DNA of 64,000 nucleotides, taken from the NCBI GenBank assembly GCA_049323435.1, contig JBMOMX010000027.1, positions 1-64,000 of the forward strand, written 5' to 3'. The DNA comes from UBA11222 sp049323435. Lineage in GTDB: Bacteria; Pseudomonadota; Alphaproteobacteria; UBA11222. This document shows, piece by piece, positions 15,837 to 23,484 of this stretch; within the stretch, counting starts at the first letter, position 1; each line of letters begins with the position of its first letter. The translations under genes and the position numbers were made by a program. Below the pieces are notes generated by a model that was not told where the DNA came from, searched no databases, and worked only from the letters and a program-made list of their open reading frames with translations.

Positions 15837-16601
15837 ATGGCTGGACTGGTACAGGGAAAAGTAGCACTGGTGACAGGCGCCGGATCAGGGATCGGGCGCG
15901 CTGCGTGTGAGGCATTTGCCCGCGAAGGCGCAAAAGTGCTGGTTACCGATGTCGATGACAAAGGCGGGGCCGAAACCGTCGCCATAATCACGCGCGCGGG
16001 TGGCGCCGCTTCGTACTTTCATTGCGATGTCTCGAAGGCGGCCGATGTCGAAGCCTCGGTTGCGGCAGCGGTACAGACCTATGGCAAACTGGATTGCGCC
16101 TTCAATAATGCCGGACTGGCCGGAGAGTTCAAACGGCTTGCCGAATCTTCGGAAGAAAATTTTGACCTCAATTACCGGGTCAATCTGAAGGGTGTGTTTC
16201 TGGGCATGAAATATCAGATTCTGCAATTTCTGAAACAAGGCACCGGCGGCGCAATTGTCAGCACCGCTTCCATTGCGGGACTGGCCGGTTCCAAACAGGT
16301 GGCCGCCTATGGCGCGATGAAGCATGGCGTTGTCGGCCTGACCAAGACCGCCGCGCTGGAATATGCCACCAAAAATATCCGGGTGAATGCGGTCTGCCCC
16401 GGCATGATCGAGACGCCCCTGCTGGAGGCGCAACTGGCCGGTAATGAAGGCATGCGCCGCGCCATGATGGCGGCTGAACCGATTGGCCGCTTCGGCGTGC
16501 CGATGGAAATCGGCAATACGGTGGTGTGGCTGTGTTCGGATCAGGCGTCATTTGTGACCGGCCATGCCATGCCCGTCGATGGCGGCTTTATGGCCGCCTG
16601 A
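15837..16601 (+). CDS. SDR family NAD(P)-dependent oxidoreductase
   Basis: 254 residues, a classical short-chain dehydrogenase: cofactor motif TGAGSGIG (about 14-21), NNAG, a serine in STASIAG, and catalytic YGAMK. An aspartate after the second strand (VTDVDD) favours NAD+ over NADP+. The C terminus reads FVTGHAMPVDGGF. AGGAG precedes the start. It sits between queC and queE with short gaps, so it is probably co-transcribed with queuosine genes, although SDRs are not a known part of that pathway. The substrate cannot be inferred. Confidence 0.88.
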   Translation: MAGLVQGKVALVTGAGSGIGRAACEAFAREGAKVLVTDVDDKGGAETVAIITRAGGAASYFHCDVSKAADVEASVAAAVQTYGKLDCAFNNAGLAGEFKRLAESSEENFDLNYRVNLKGVFLGMKYQILQFLKQGTGGAIVSTASIAGLAGSKQVAAYGAMKHGVVGLTKTAALEYATKNIRVNAVCPGMIETPLLEAQLAGNEGMRRAMMAAEPIGRFGVPMEIGNTVVWLCSDQASFVTGHAMPVDGGFMAA

Positions 16602-16613
16602 TTCAGGTTTCAG

Positions 16614-17249
16614 ATGAGCTACGCCGTAAAGGAAATTTTTTACACGCTTCAGGGCGAAGGGGTGAATGCCGGGCGCCCCGCGGTGTTCTGCCGCTTTGCG
16701 GGCTGTAATCTGTGGAGCGGGCGCGAGCAGGACCGCGCCGCCGCGCAATGCCGGTTTTGCGACACCGACTTTGCCGGCACGGATGGGCCGGGCGGCGGCA
16801 GATTTGACTCCGCCCAGGCGCTGGCCCATGCGGTTACAGACAAATGGCCCGCCGGCCATACGGCCAGACCCTTTGTTGTATGCACGGGCGGCGAGCCCTT
16901 ATTGCAACTGGATGCAGAACTGACCGGCGCCCTGCATGCGGCGGGCTTTGAAATCGCCATCGAAACCAATGGCACGATTGCCCCGCCGCCGGGTATTGAC
17001 TGGATTTGCGTCAGCCCGAAATCAACTGTGGCGCTGCAATTGCGTAAAGGCGACGAGTTGAAACTTGTATTCCCCCAGGAAGATGCGCCGCCGGAAAAAT
17101 TTGAACAGTTGGATTTCAGATATTTTCAGTTACAGCCTATGGACGGGCCCGATCGCGAGCGCAATACGCAACTGGCGGCGGCCTATTGCCTGGCACATCC
17201 AAAATGGCGGCTCAGCCTGCAAACCCACAAGATCATCGGTATTCCATAA
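16614..17249 (+). CDS. queE: 7-carboxy-7-deazaguanine synthase
   Basis: 211 residues. This radical SAM enzyme turns 6-carboxytetrahydropterin into 7-carboxy-7-deazaguanine. FYTLQGEG is followed by CRFAGCNLWSG and then CRFCDTDF. The cluster cysteines are the widely spaced type (a long gap between the first and second, then CxxC) seen in many proteobacterial QueE proteins. CTGGEPLLQLD is the SAM-binding GGE motif. Its TAA stop shares the A with the queD start (TAATG). Confidence 0.95.
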   Translation: MSYAVKEIFYTLQGEGVNAGRPAVFCRFAGCNLWSGREQDRAAAQCRFCDTDFAGTDGPGGGRFDSAQALAHAVTDKWPAGHTARPFVVCTGGEPLLQLDAELTGALHAAGFEIAIETNGTIAPPPGIDWICVSPKSTVALQLRKGDELKLVFPQEDAPPEKFEQLDFRYFQLQPMDGPDRERNTQLAAAYCLAHPKWRLSLQTHKIIGIP

Positions 17250-17611
17250 TGTATGAAATCAGCAAAAAATTCTGTTTTGACGCCGCGCATTTTATGCCGC
17301 ATATGCAAACGGGGCATGCCTATCGCCATATGCACGGCCATTCGTTCCATGTTGACATTGCGATCCGGGGAACCCCCCAGCCGCAAACCGGATGGATCAT
17401 GGATTTTGAAGCGCTGGATGCGGTCATTGCCGGGGTGCGCAGCGAACTGGACCACCATGTGCTGAATGAAATTGAAGGCCTGTCGGCGCCGACGCTGGAA
17501 AATATCTGCGCCTGGCTGTGGCGGCGGCTGGCCGATACCCTGCCCGGCCTCACGCGCATAACGGTTGCGCGCGAGTCCGTTGGGCAGAGCTGCACACTGA
17601 CGGCGGCATAG
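17249..17611 (+). CDS. queD: 6-carboxytetrahydropterin synthase
   Basis: 120 residues. It converts dihydroneopterin triphosphate to 6-carboxytetrahydropterin. Zinc ligands are the histidine in FDAAHFM and HMHGHSF. The conserved WIMDFEALD and LDHHVLNE blocks are present, with an E/S-containing PTLEN. The start ATG overlaps the queE stop by one base, which implies translational coupling. The stop codon lies inside a 12-bp sequence (17606-17617) repeated at 17780-17791 around an inserted palindromic element. Confidence 0.95.
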   Translation: MYEISKKFCFDAAHFMPHMQTGHAYRHMHGHSFHVDIAIRGTPQPQTGWIMDFEALDAVIAGVRSELDHHVLNEIEGLSAPTLENICAWLWRRLADTLPGLTRITVARESVGQSCTLTAA

Positions 17612-17791
17612 CCATTTTGTGATCGAGTTGATCCATTCGGCTTGATATGTCATTGCGAGGAGCGAAGCGACGCGGCAATCCAGGGGCTAAAAACTCAGGC
17701 TTTTCCTTGTGACTCTGGATTGCTTCGCTTCGCTCGCAATGACGAATTTGGAGGGAAAAGTTTCAATATGATCACAAATGCATAGCCATTT
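17606..17791. mobile_element. Palindromic element B with 12-bp flanking direct repeats
   Basis: GCATAGCCATTT occurs at 17606-17617 and again at 17780-17791, bracketing an element with inverted ends TTTGTGATC (17616-17624) and GATCACAAA (17770-17778). Inside is a long palindromic pair beginning GTCATTGCGAGGAGCGAAGC (17649) and ending in its complement at 17743, with a core reading ACTCAGGCTTTTCC that is the reverse of the core in the 43893 repeat. The flanking duplication is the footprint expected of a transposition event. Confidence 0.7.
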
Positions 17792-18107
17792 ACGCGGCGC
17801 GCATTTTTTCCAGAAATGCGTCCACCTCGGTTTGCAGTTCATCGCTTTGCCTGGCCAGTCCTTCCGGCGCGCTTAGATCGTTTTCTGATCATATTGATGC
17901 ACACCCGCAACAAGTGCGGGATGACACCAAGGTTAGGCGATTCAGTCAGATAAAAAAATGGCCTAGAACCTGATTTGCCGCAGCGCCGGTTTCACTGACA
18001 ACCTGGATTAAGCTTGAAATACTGCTGGAAACTTCCCGCGCACCCTTTGCGGCTTCCTGCACGTCGCGGGCAATTTCCTGTGTTGCAGAGCCCTGCTCAT
18101 ACACCGC
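17790..18107 (-). pseudogene. Remnant of a methyl-accepting chemotaxis protein gene
   Basis: On the minus strand 18107-17962 encodes EQGSATQEIARDVQEAAKGA then REVSSSIS...ETGAAANQVL, the end of the cytoplasmic signalling helix of a chemoreceptor. After an interruption the same strand resumes at about 17885 with LARQSDELQTEVDAFLEKMR and A-A-stop, the typical receptor C terminus. The sensor, membrane and most of the signalling parts are missing upstream, and a repeat element splits the rest. A dead gene. Confidence 0.75.
17885..17960. repeat. Repeat element C inside the chemoreceptor remnant
   Basis: The left end TGATCATATTGA (17886-17897) matches the inner part of the right end of element B in reverse. 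The middle is a single hairpin, CCCGCAACAAGTGCGGG followed by ATGACA (17904-17926), which is half of the repeat at 46-134. The right end TTCAGTCAGAT resembles the right end of element A. It interrupts the reading frame between the VL and DLS parts of the receptor remnant. Confidence 0.6.
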
Positions 18108-18267
18108 CGTATTGCGCCTGTGAATGAGATCGGCGAATGGCCGTTGCTGAATATGCCACACAATATGTGTAACAAGCTGATAAACCTGAATTATCCTGGA
18201 TTTGGGACGGGGCCGTTCCGGGGAAAACCAGAAAACACGCCAGAAAATGCGCCAATAAACGCGGTGG

Positions 18268-18339
18268 TACGCCCTAGGGGAGTCGAACCCCTCTTTCCAG
18301 GTTGAAAACCTAGCGTCCTAACCGATAGACGAAGGGCGC
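18268..18339 (-). tRNA. tRNA-Glu (UUC anticodon)
   Basis: A 72-nt cloverleaf on the minus strand: a 7-bp acceptor GCGCCCT/AGGGCGT with a G-U first pair and discriminator A, a D-arm containing TTCGTCTATCGGTTAGGAC, an anticodon stem CTAGG/CCTGG with loop TTTTCAA giving anticodon TTC, and a T-arm AGGGG-TTCGACT-CCCCT. CCA is not encoded. The short variable loop and the GTCTA...TAGGAC D-arm are typical of tRNA-Glu. Confidence 0.95.
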
Positions 18340-18540
18340 CCAGGGGCTGATACGGCATCAGCCAGACGCTCGGGGGGTTATATGGTCCGTTTGGCCAAAT
18401 GGCAAGTGCTTAGGTGACCGCAACTTCATCCCCCTTTATGGAATAGCGCAACGGCCCCGGCCCTTGGCCCCTGCGGGGAAAAGCCCTGGTGGGGGGGGGC
18501 CTATATTGCTCTCGGCCCGCCTAGCTGATACACAGCATTC

Positions 18541-19206
18541 ATGCAACAGCCTGTGCGCATCGCCCCGTCGATTCTGTCTGCCGACTTTGCCCGTTTGGGC
18601 GAGGAGGTCGCGGCTGTGACCGCCGCCGGGGCGGAATATATTCATATTGATGTGATGGACGGGCATTTCGTACCCAATATCACCCTGGGGCCGGATGTGG
18701 TGAAGGCGTTACGCCCGCATTCAGACAGGATTTTCGACGTGCATCTGATGGTGTCGCCGGTGGATGGTTTTCTGGCGGCGTTTGCGGAGGCGGGGGCCGA
18801 TATTATCACGGTGCATCCCGAGGCAGGACCGCATGTTCACCGCACCATTCAGGAAATCAGGCGGCTGGGAAAAAAAGCCGGGCTGGCGCTGAACCCCGGC
18901 ACCCCGGTGGCGGCGGCGGAATATCTGTTGCCCGATCTCGATCTGGTGCTGGTGATGAGCGTCAATCCCGGTTTTGGCGGTCAGAAATTTATCCATTCCC
19001 AACTGGAAAAAATCCGCGCCCTGCGCCAGCGCATCGACGCGCTGGGCAAAAAGATTGACCTGGAAGTGGATGGCGGCATCAACCAGGAAACGGCGAAACT
19101 GGCCATCGCCGCCGGCGCCGATGTGCTGGTGGCGGGTACCGCCACCTTTACGGGCGGGCGGGCCTGCTATGCCGAAAATATCCGGCGCCTGCGCCAGACC
19201 GTGTAG
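18541..19206 (+). CDS. rpe: Ribulose-phosphate 3-epimerase
   Basis: 221 residues. It interconverts ribulose 5-phosphate and xylulose 5-phosphate. The TIM-barrel signatures are complete: APSILSADFARLGEE, IHIDVMDGHFVPNI, DVHLMV, VMSVNPGFGGQKFI, EVDGGIN and a phosphate loop near GADVLVAGTA. No strong ribosome site is visible. A run of nine G (18491-18499) lies about 40 bp upstream. It is followed five bases later by the MurJ-like gene. It links to tkt and gap at the other end of the window only by pathway. Confidence 0.96.
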   Translation: MQQPVRIAPSILSADFARLGEEVAAVTAAGAEYIHIDVMDGHFVPNITLGPDVVKALRPHSDRIFDVHLMVSPVDGFLAAFAEAGADIITVHPEAGPHVHRTIQEIRRLGKKAGLALNPGTPVAAAEYLLPDLDLVLVMSVNPGFGGQKFIHSQLEKIRALRQRIDALGKKIDLEVDGGINQETAKLAIAAGADVLVAGTATFTGGRACYAENIRRLRQTV

Positions 19207-19211
19207 CGCCG

Positions 19212-20546
19212 GTGCTGCGCCCCGCGACCTTAAGCGGCGTCGCGCGTAGCGCCGGGATTGTCGGCTTTCTCACCATCGCAGTGCGCTTTATATCCTTCGG
19301 GCGCGAGGTCGCGGCGGCGGCAATGTTTGGCGTGGGAGACGATCTGGATATTTTTCTGATCGCCTATCTCGTGCCTTCGTTTTTATTTTACGCCATTCTT
19401 GCCTGTGCCGGGCCCGCGATCATCCCTACACTGATGAATGCGCTGAACAAGGGCGGCATGGAAGGTTTGCGCGCGGCCATTGCCCGCGCCAATGGGGCGG
19501 CGCTGCTTGGCTTTTGCGGGCTTGGCCTGCTGGCGGCGCTGGCGTCGTCTTTCTATCTGCCGCTGCTGGCGTCACATTTGACGGCGGATGAAATGGCGCT
19601 GGCGCAGCTCTGGCTGATATTGCTGTGCCTTCTGGTGCCGCTGTATGGCGGGGCCGCCCTGTGGACAGCTATTGCCAATGCGCAAGGCAGCCTGGCGGCG
19701 CCGGCATGTGTGCCGGTGCTAAGCCCCGCTGTCACCATTTTCATGCTCTATTACCATGCCGGAACTTATGGCGCCTGGGCATTTGTGAACGGCATGCTGT
19801 TTGGGGCGGCGCTGGAATTTGCGCTGATGGGCTATCTGCTGTACCGGCGCGGGCTGCTGGTTGCCCCGCAATTTAAATTTTCCGCCAGCGGCGATAGCGG
19901 ATTTGAGCGCGCCTTTGGAACCCTGTTTGCAGGCGCCGCCATTCTGGGGCTTATTCCCGCCACGGATCAGGCCATGGCGGCCAGTCTTGGTACCGGCGCC
20001 ATTACCGGAATCATATTTGGCGGCCGTCTGGTTTCGTTGACTGGTTCTGTTGGGGCGCTGGCCCTGGGCGCTGCCGTGCTTCCGGCCTTCGCCCGGCTGA
20101 CGGCGGCACGTGAATGGGACAGTTTGCGTCAGTTGCTGCGGCGTTGTGTCCTGCTGACGGCGGGGCTTGCCTTTCCGCCTTGCCTGTTTATCTCCTGGTT
20201 CAGCCTGCCGATTATCGAAATCATGTTTCAGCGCGGCCAGTTCAGCAGTGCGGACACGTATATGGTCGCGCACATCCAGGCCTGGCATATTCTGCAAATC
20301 CCGTTTTATCTGGGCTGGATTGTGCTGGCGCGGGGGCTGGCGGCGCTTGGGCGGAACACGCTGCTGCTGGTTCTGTCTGCGGGCGCAGCAGCGCTGAACG
20401 TGATTCTGAATTATTTTTTTATGCAGGCTTATGGCGTGCCGGGCATCGCCGCCGCCACGGCAACTACATTTCTGCTGCTGTTTGCAGTAAGCTATGCGGC
20501 GGCCGAATATTATTTTCCGGCGCATTCAGGGAAAGATACGCAGTAA
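19212..20546 (+). CDS. MurJ/MviN-like lipid flippase
   Basis: 444 residues with about 12 membrane spans. The start is GTG. The N-terminal block GIVGFLTIAVRFISFGREVAAAAMFG followed by DDLDIFLIAYLVPSFL is the MurJ/MviN opening. MIMF-type helices and QRGQFSSADT (QRG(Q/R)F is a MurJ signature) occur later. It is shorter than typical MurJ (about 510), so it may be a specialised oligosaccharide-lipid flippase rather than the housekeeping one. Two methyltransferase genes follow without gaps, which supports a surface glycan role. Confidence 0.82.
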   Translation: MLRPATLSGVARSAGIVGFLTIAVRFISFGREVAAAAMFGVGDDLDIFLIAYLVPSFLFYAILACAGPAIIPTLMNALNKGGMEGLRAAIARANGAALLGFCGLGLLAALASSFYLPLLASHLTADEMALAQLWLILLCLLVPLYGGAALWTAIANAQGSLAAPACVPVLSPAVTIFMLYYHAGTYGAWAFVNGMLFGAALEFALMGYLLYRRGLLVAPQFKFSASGDSGFERAFGTLFAGAAILGLIPATDQAMAASLGTGAITGIIFGGRLVSLTGSVGALALGAAVLPAFARLTAAREWDSLRQLLRRCVLLTAGLAFPPCLFISWFSLPIIEIMFQRGQFSSADTYMVAHIQAWHILQIPFYLGWIVLARGLAALGRNTLLLVLSAGAAALNVILNYFFMQAYGVPGIAAATATTFLLLFAVSYAAAEYYFPAHSGKDTQ

Positions 20547-20547
20547 A

Positions 20548-21513
20548 ATGGAAAAGGCAGCTTGCAACCTGTGCGGCGGTACCGATTTGACCCATGTCTA
20601 TGATCAGCCCGACACGCTGTTTGATGTAACTGACTGGTTTTCGATTGTGGCTTGCGCGCGATGCGGACTTGGCTTTGTAAATCCGCGCCCCGCACAGGCA
20701 GAAATGACGCATTATTATCCGCCGCGTTTTTTTAGTGAATTTGAAAATTCCGGCGCGCATCAAAACCGCTATGCCGCGCAGGCTGCTTTGCTGGCGCCCA
20801 CTGCCGCAAAGGCCAATGGGACATTGCCGCTATTGCTGGATATTGGCTGCGCCAATGGCGATTTTCCGCGCTTTATGCGTGACCGCGGCTGGCAGGTGGA
20901 GGGGCTTGAAGTTTCCCCCAACGCCAACGCAATTGACGATTTTCCCGTATACCGCATGCCCCTGCCGGAGCTGGGGTTTGATGCGCCGCGTTATGACGCG
21001 ATTACGGCCTGGGCGGTGCTGGAACATGTGCACGATCCGCGCGCCTGTTTCGCCAAGGCGGCGGCGCTGCTGAAACCCGGCGGCCAGTTCGCGTTTCTGG
21101 TTACGAATTTTGAATCGCTCTCCTCGCGCGCATTGTTCAATGAGGACATTCCCCGGCATCTGTATTTTTTTACGGAAAGCACGTTGCGCGCCTATCTGGC
21201 CGGCGCCGGTCTTGAAGTGCAGAAAATTATTTACGGCAATGCGATCTTTGAAATGACGCCGGTGAATATTCTTTATTACGCCTGGGCGAAACTGCGCGGC
21301 AGGGTGTTGCGCTGGCAGGACACGCCGGAATCGCGCCATCTTTATCTTCAGCGCACCGGCCAGGCGCGCGGCTTGGGGGCGACACTGCGTTATGCGATGA
21401 CCCACAAGCTTGCGGCAATCGACCGCTGCGCCGCCATGCTTTACGGGCGCTGGCAGATAATGCGGAAGAATTATGGCATTATTACCGTTGTCGCCGCCAA
21501 ACCAAAATCATGA
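20548..21513 (+). CDS. Class I SAM-dependent methyltransferase with N-terminal CxxC pairs
   Basis: 321 residues from the ATG just after the flippase stop. Two cysteine pairs (CNLCGG at 6-11 and CARCGLGFVNPRP at about 33) form a probable zinc knuckle, as in sugar and O-antigen methyltransferases of the Methyltransf_23 type. The SAM motif is LLLDIGCANGDFPRFM, followed by a second acidic strand, then AWAVLEHVHDP and LLKPGGQFAFLV. It overlaps the next methyltransferase by ATGA. Probably modifies a sugar or lipid-linked intermediate handled by the adjacent flippase; the exact substrate is unknown. Confidence 0.82.
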   Translation: MEKAACNLCGGTDLTHVYDQPDTLFDVTDWFSIVACARCGLGFVNPRPAQAEMTHYYPPRFFSEFENSGAHQNRYAAQAALLAPTAAKANGTLPLLLDIGCANGDFPRFMRDRGWQVEGLEVSPNANAIDDFPVYRMPLPELGFDAPRYDAITAWAVLEHVHDPRACFAKAAALLKPGGQFAFLVTNFESLSSRALFNEDIPRHLYFFTESTLRAYLAGAGLEVQKIIYGNAIFEMTPVNILYYAWAKLRGRVLRWQDTPESRHLYLQRTGQARGLGATLRYAMTHKLAAIDRCAAMLYGRWQIMRKNYGIITVVAAKPKS

Positions 21514-22322
21514 CAGACGCAAAGCCGATTACCGGGCCGGAATATTGGAACAGATTGTGGATGGCCGGCCGTCCGCTTGACCCCATTGATCCGCACAAAG
21601 GCGGGTTGCGCAATTATGCATACCGGCATCTGCACCTTGTGTTTGCGGGCGCGCTGCCGGAAGAAAAACCGCAGGGCAAAAAACTGATCGAACTTGGCTG
21701 TGGCGGATCGCGCTGGCTGGCCTATTTTCACCGCACGCATGGCTGTGTGGTTTCGGGCATCGACTATTCACCGCAAGGCTGCGCCGCGGCAAAGGACCTG
21801 CTGGATCGCATGGGCATTGAAGGCGATATCCGGCAGGCCGATTTATTTCATCCGCCTGCGGATCAGATTGCGCAGTTTGATTTTGTATTTTCCAACGGCC
21901 TGATTGAACATTTTTCGGACACGGCGGCCGCAATATCGGGCTGTGCCGCCTATCTCAAACCGGGCGGATTGATGCTTTCGCTTATACCCAATATGACAGG
22001 GCCGCTGGGGCAGTTGCAGCGGATTTTTGACCGCCAGCTATACGAAAAACACATGCCCCTGACATGCGGGCAATTGGCAGGCGCCCACAAGGCGGCGGGG
22101 CTGGAGGTGATTTCCAGCCGTTATGTTCTGCTGGCGCATCTGGGCGTGATACAATTTGGCGCGTTGGAGAGATGGCTGGGAAGCCGCACCCTGCAGCCGG
22201 TCAAAATCGCACTTTCAGCCCCTATCTGGGGGCTGGCACCCCTGTTCGGTCTGCGGCCCAACCGCCTGACCTCGCCTTTTGTGATCTGCATTGCCCGCAA
22301 AGCGCATCAGGCGGCTGCATGA
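21510..22322 (+). CDS. Class I SAM-dependent methyltransferase
   Basis: 270 residues. The SAM-binding loop is KKLIELGCGGSRWLAYF, followed by GIDYSPQGCAAAKDLL, an acidic residue in RQADLFHPP, and FVFSNGLIEHFSD, then AYLKPGGLMLSLIPN. The N-terminal EYWNRLW motif is common in such enzymes. The start overlaps the previous stop (ATGA), so the flippase and two methyltransferases form one tightly coupled unit. Substrate unknown. Confidence 0.82.
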   Translation: MTDAKPITGPEYWNRLWMAGRPLDPIDPHKGGLRNYAYRHLHLVFAGALPEEKPQGKKLIELGCGGSRWLAYFHRTHGCVVSGIDYSPQGCAAAKDLLDRMGIEGDIRQADLFHPPADQIAQFDFVFSNGLIEHFSDTAAAISGCAAYLKPGGLMLSLIPNMTGPLGQLQRIFDRQLYEKHMPLTCGQLAGAHKAAGLEVISSRYVLLAHLGVIQFGALERWLGSRTLQPVKIALSAPIWGLAPLFGLRPNRLTSPFVICIARKAHQAAA

Positions 22323-22352
22323 ACAGGCCGGCAGGGACGGCCAGACAGGAAA

Positions 22353-22538
22353 CTATCCCGTATGCGCGTAAAGCCTGCTGGTCAGCCGGGCGATTTCGTC
22401 CTTCAGATGCAGCTTTTCACGTTTCATTTGGGCGAGTTCGAGGTCATTGCTGCCGGAGTGCCGCAGCTCCGCCGCGATAAGCGCATCCAGGCGGTCATGC
22501 TCTTTCTGAAGCGCATCAATATGTGATTCAAGGCTCAT
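22353..22538 (-). CDS. YdcH family (DUF465) small protein
   Basis: 61 residues. The start ATG at 22538 has GGAGGA seven bases upstream; a TTG two codons earlier is also in frame. A single helical hairpin with the DUF465 pattern: (S)LESHIDALQKEHDRLDALI, then KREKLHLKDEIARL. The function of YdcH-like proteins is not established. A second member lies at 23485-23685, just past the HTH-UbiX gene. Confidence 0.85.
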   Translation of the reverse strand: MSLESHIDALQKEHDRLDALIAAELRHSGSNDLELAQMKREKLHLKDEIARLTSRLYAHTG

Positions 22539-22609
22539 TGCCAATCCTCCGTTATGGTTCAGAGTGTCTATTGAAGCATGATTTTCGCCCGAAGTCAGGC
22601 AGAATTATT

Positions 22610-22637
22610 TTGACAATATTTGAGATATTATCATAAT
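22610..22637 (+). promoter_or_regulatory. Sigma70-type promoter of the HTH-UbiX gene
   Basis: TTGACA (22610-22615), a 16-bp spacer, then CATAAT (22632-22637). The ATG follows six bases later, so a start about seven bases from the -10 box would put the 5' end at or next to the A of ATG, giving a leaderless mRNA. The spacer contains an AATAT-N5-ATATT dyad (22615-22629), and ATTCATGAAT (22640-22649) is a perfect palindrome over the start codon. Both are candidate binding sites for the encoded HTH domain. Confidence 0.6.
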
Positions 22638-22643
22638 TAATTC

Positions 22644-23423
22644 ATGAATGCTGCGTGGATAAAACAAAAACTCAAATTAATGGGCGCCACACAGGAGCAA
22701 TTGGCGCAGGCGATTGGCCGTGACCGGGCCGTGGTAAGCCGCATTCTACAAGGCAGGCAGCCCTTGCGTCTGGACTGGGCAGAAGCCTTTGCCAGGGTTC
22801 TGAAAGTTTCCACCACCGAGCTTCTGCACCATTCGGGAATGGGCCAGGACAGCCCTGCGCCCCCCAGGCCGCGCATGATTATAGGCATCAGTGGCGCCAC
22901 CGGGGTCATATTTGGCATCAGACTGCTTGAAATACTTAATGATCTCGATATTGAAACCCATCTGGTGATCAGCCGCCCAGGCGCGCTGACCATTGCCGAG
23001 GAGACCGATATCAAACTATCCGATATTACCGCCAAGGCCAGCCGCCATTATCGCATTGGCGACATCGCCGCCCCCATCGCCAGCGGTTCTTATCGCACTA
23101 TGGGGATGATTGTGGCCCCCTGTTCGGTGCGCACCATGGCCGAGATCGCAACGGGCGCAACCTCAAATTTGCTCACGCGGGCGGCAGATGTTGTGCTGAA
23201 GGAACGCCGCAAACTGGTTCTGATGGTGCGTGAAACCCCGCTGCATACAGGGCATTTGCGCACCATGACCCAGCTATCGGAGATGGGCGCCATCATCGCC
23301 CCCCCGATGCCCGCCTTTTATACCCGGCCTGCCAATCTGATGGATATGGTCGAACATAATCTGGGGCGGGTTCTGGACCTGTTTGACCTGGAAGTCCCGG
23401 CGCTGCCGCGATGGGGAAGTTGA
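22644..23423 (+). CDS. Fusion of an XRE-type HTH domain to UbiX flavin prenyltransferase
   Basis: 259 residues, about 70 longer than usual UbiX. Residues 4-62 are a Cro/C1-like helix-turn-helix: ATQEQLAQAIGRDRAVVSRI with LQG, then a helix ending VLKVSTTELL. After a proline-rich linker (70-77), residues 78-259 are a full UbiX: GISGATG (81-87), the SGSYRTMGMIVAPCSVRTMA block, RETPLHTGHLRTM, and PPMPAFYTRP. UbiX makes prenylated FMN for UbiD decarboxylases. ATG at 22875 (Met78) could start a plain UbiX but has no ribosome site. No ubiD gene is near. The HTH may make this an autoregulator or only a dimer module. Confidence 0.9.
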   Translation: MNAAWIKQKLKLMGATQEQLAQAIGRDRAVVSRILQGRQPLRLDWAEAFARVLKVSTTELLHHSGMGQDSPAPPRPRMIIGISGATGVIFGIRLLEILNDLDIETHLVISRPGALTIAEETDIKLSDITAKASRHYRIGDIAAPIASGSYRTMGMIVAPCSVRTMAEIATGATSNLLTRAADVVLKERRKLVLMVRETPLHTGHLRTMTQLSEMGAIIAPPMPAFYTRPANLMDMVEHNLGRVLDLFDLEVPALPRWGS

Positions 23424-23484
23424 GTGCGTAAAAAAAATCTGCGCCGCTCAGTATATGAAAAGAAATTTGTGCTATTCTCGACCC

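Noticed and set aside
18345..18363. GGCTGAT/ATCAGCC hairpin beside tRNA-Glu
   Set aside because: It lies upstream of the tRNA on its strand and has no T-run, so neither a terminator nor a leader function can be supported.
22875..23423. Independent start of a normal-length UbiX at Met78
   Set aside because: No ribosome site precedes this ATG, and the upstream codons form a convincing HTH domain in the same frame with a good promoter before it. Kept as the alternative in the feature entry.
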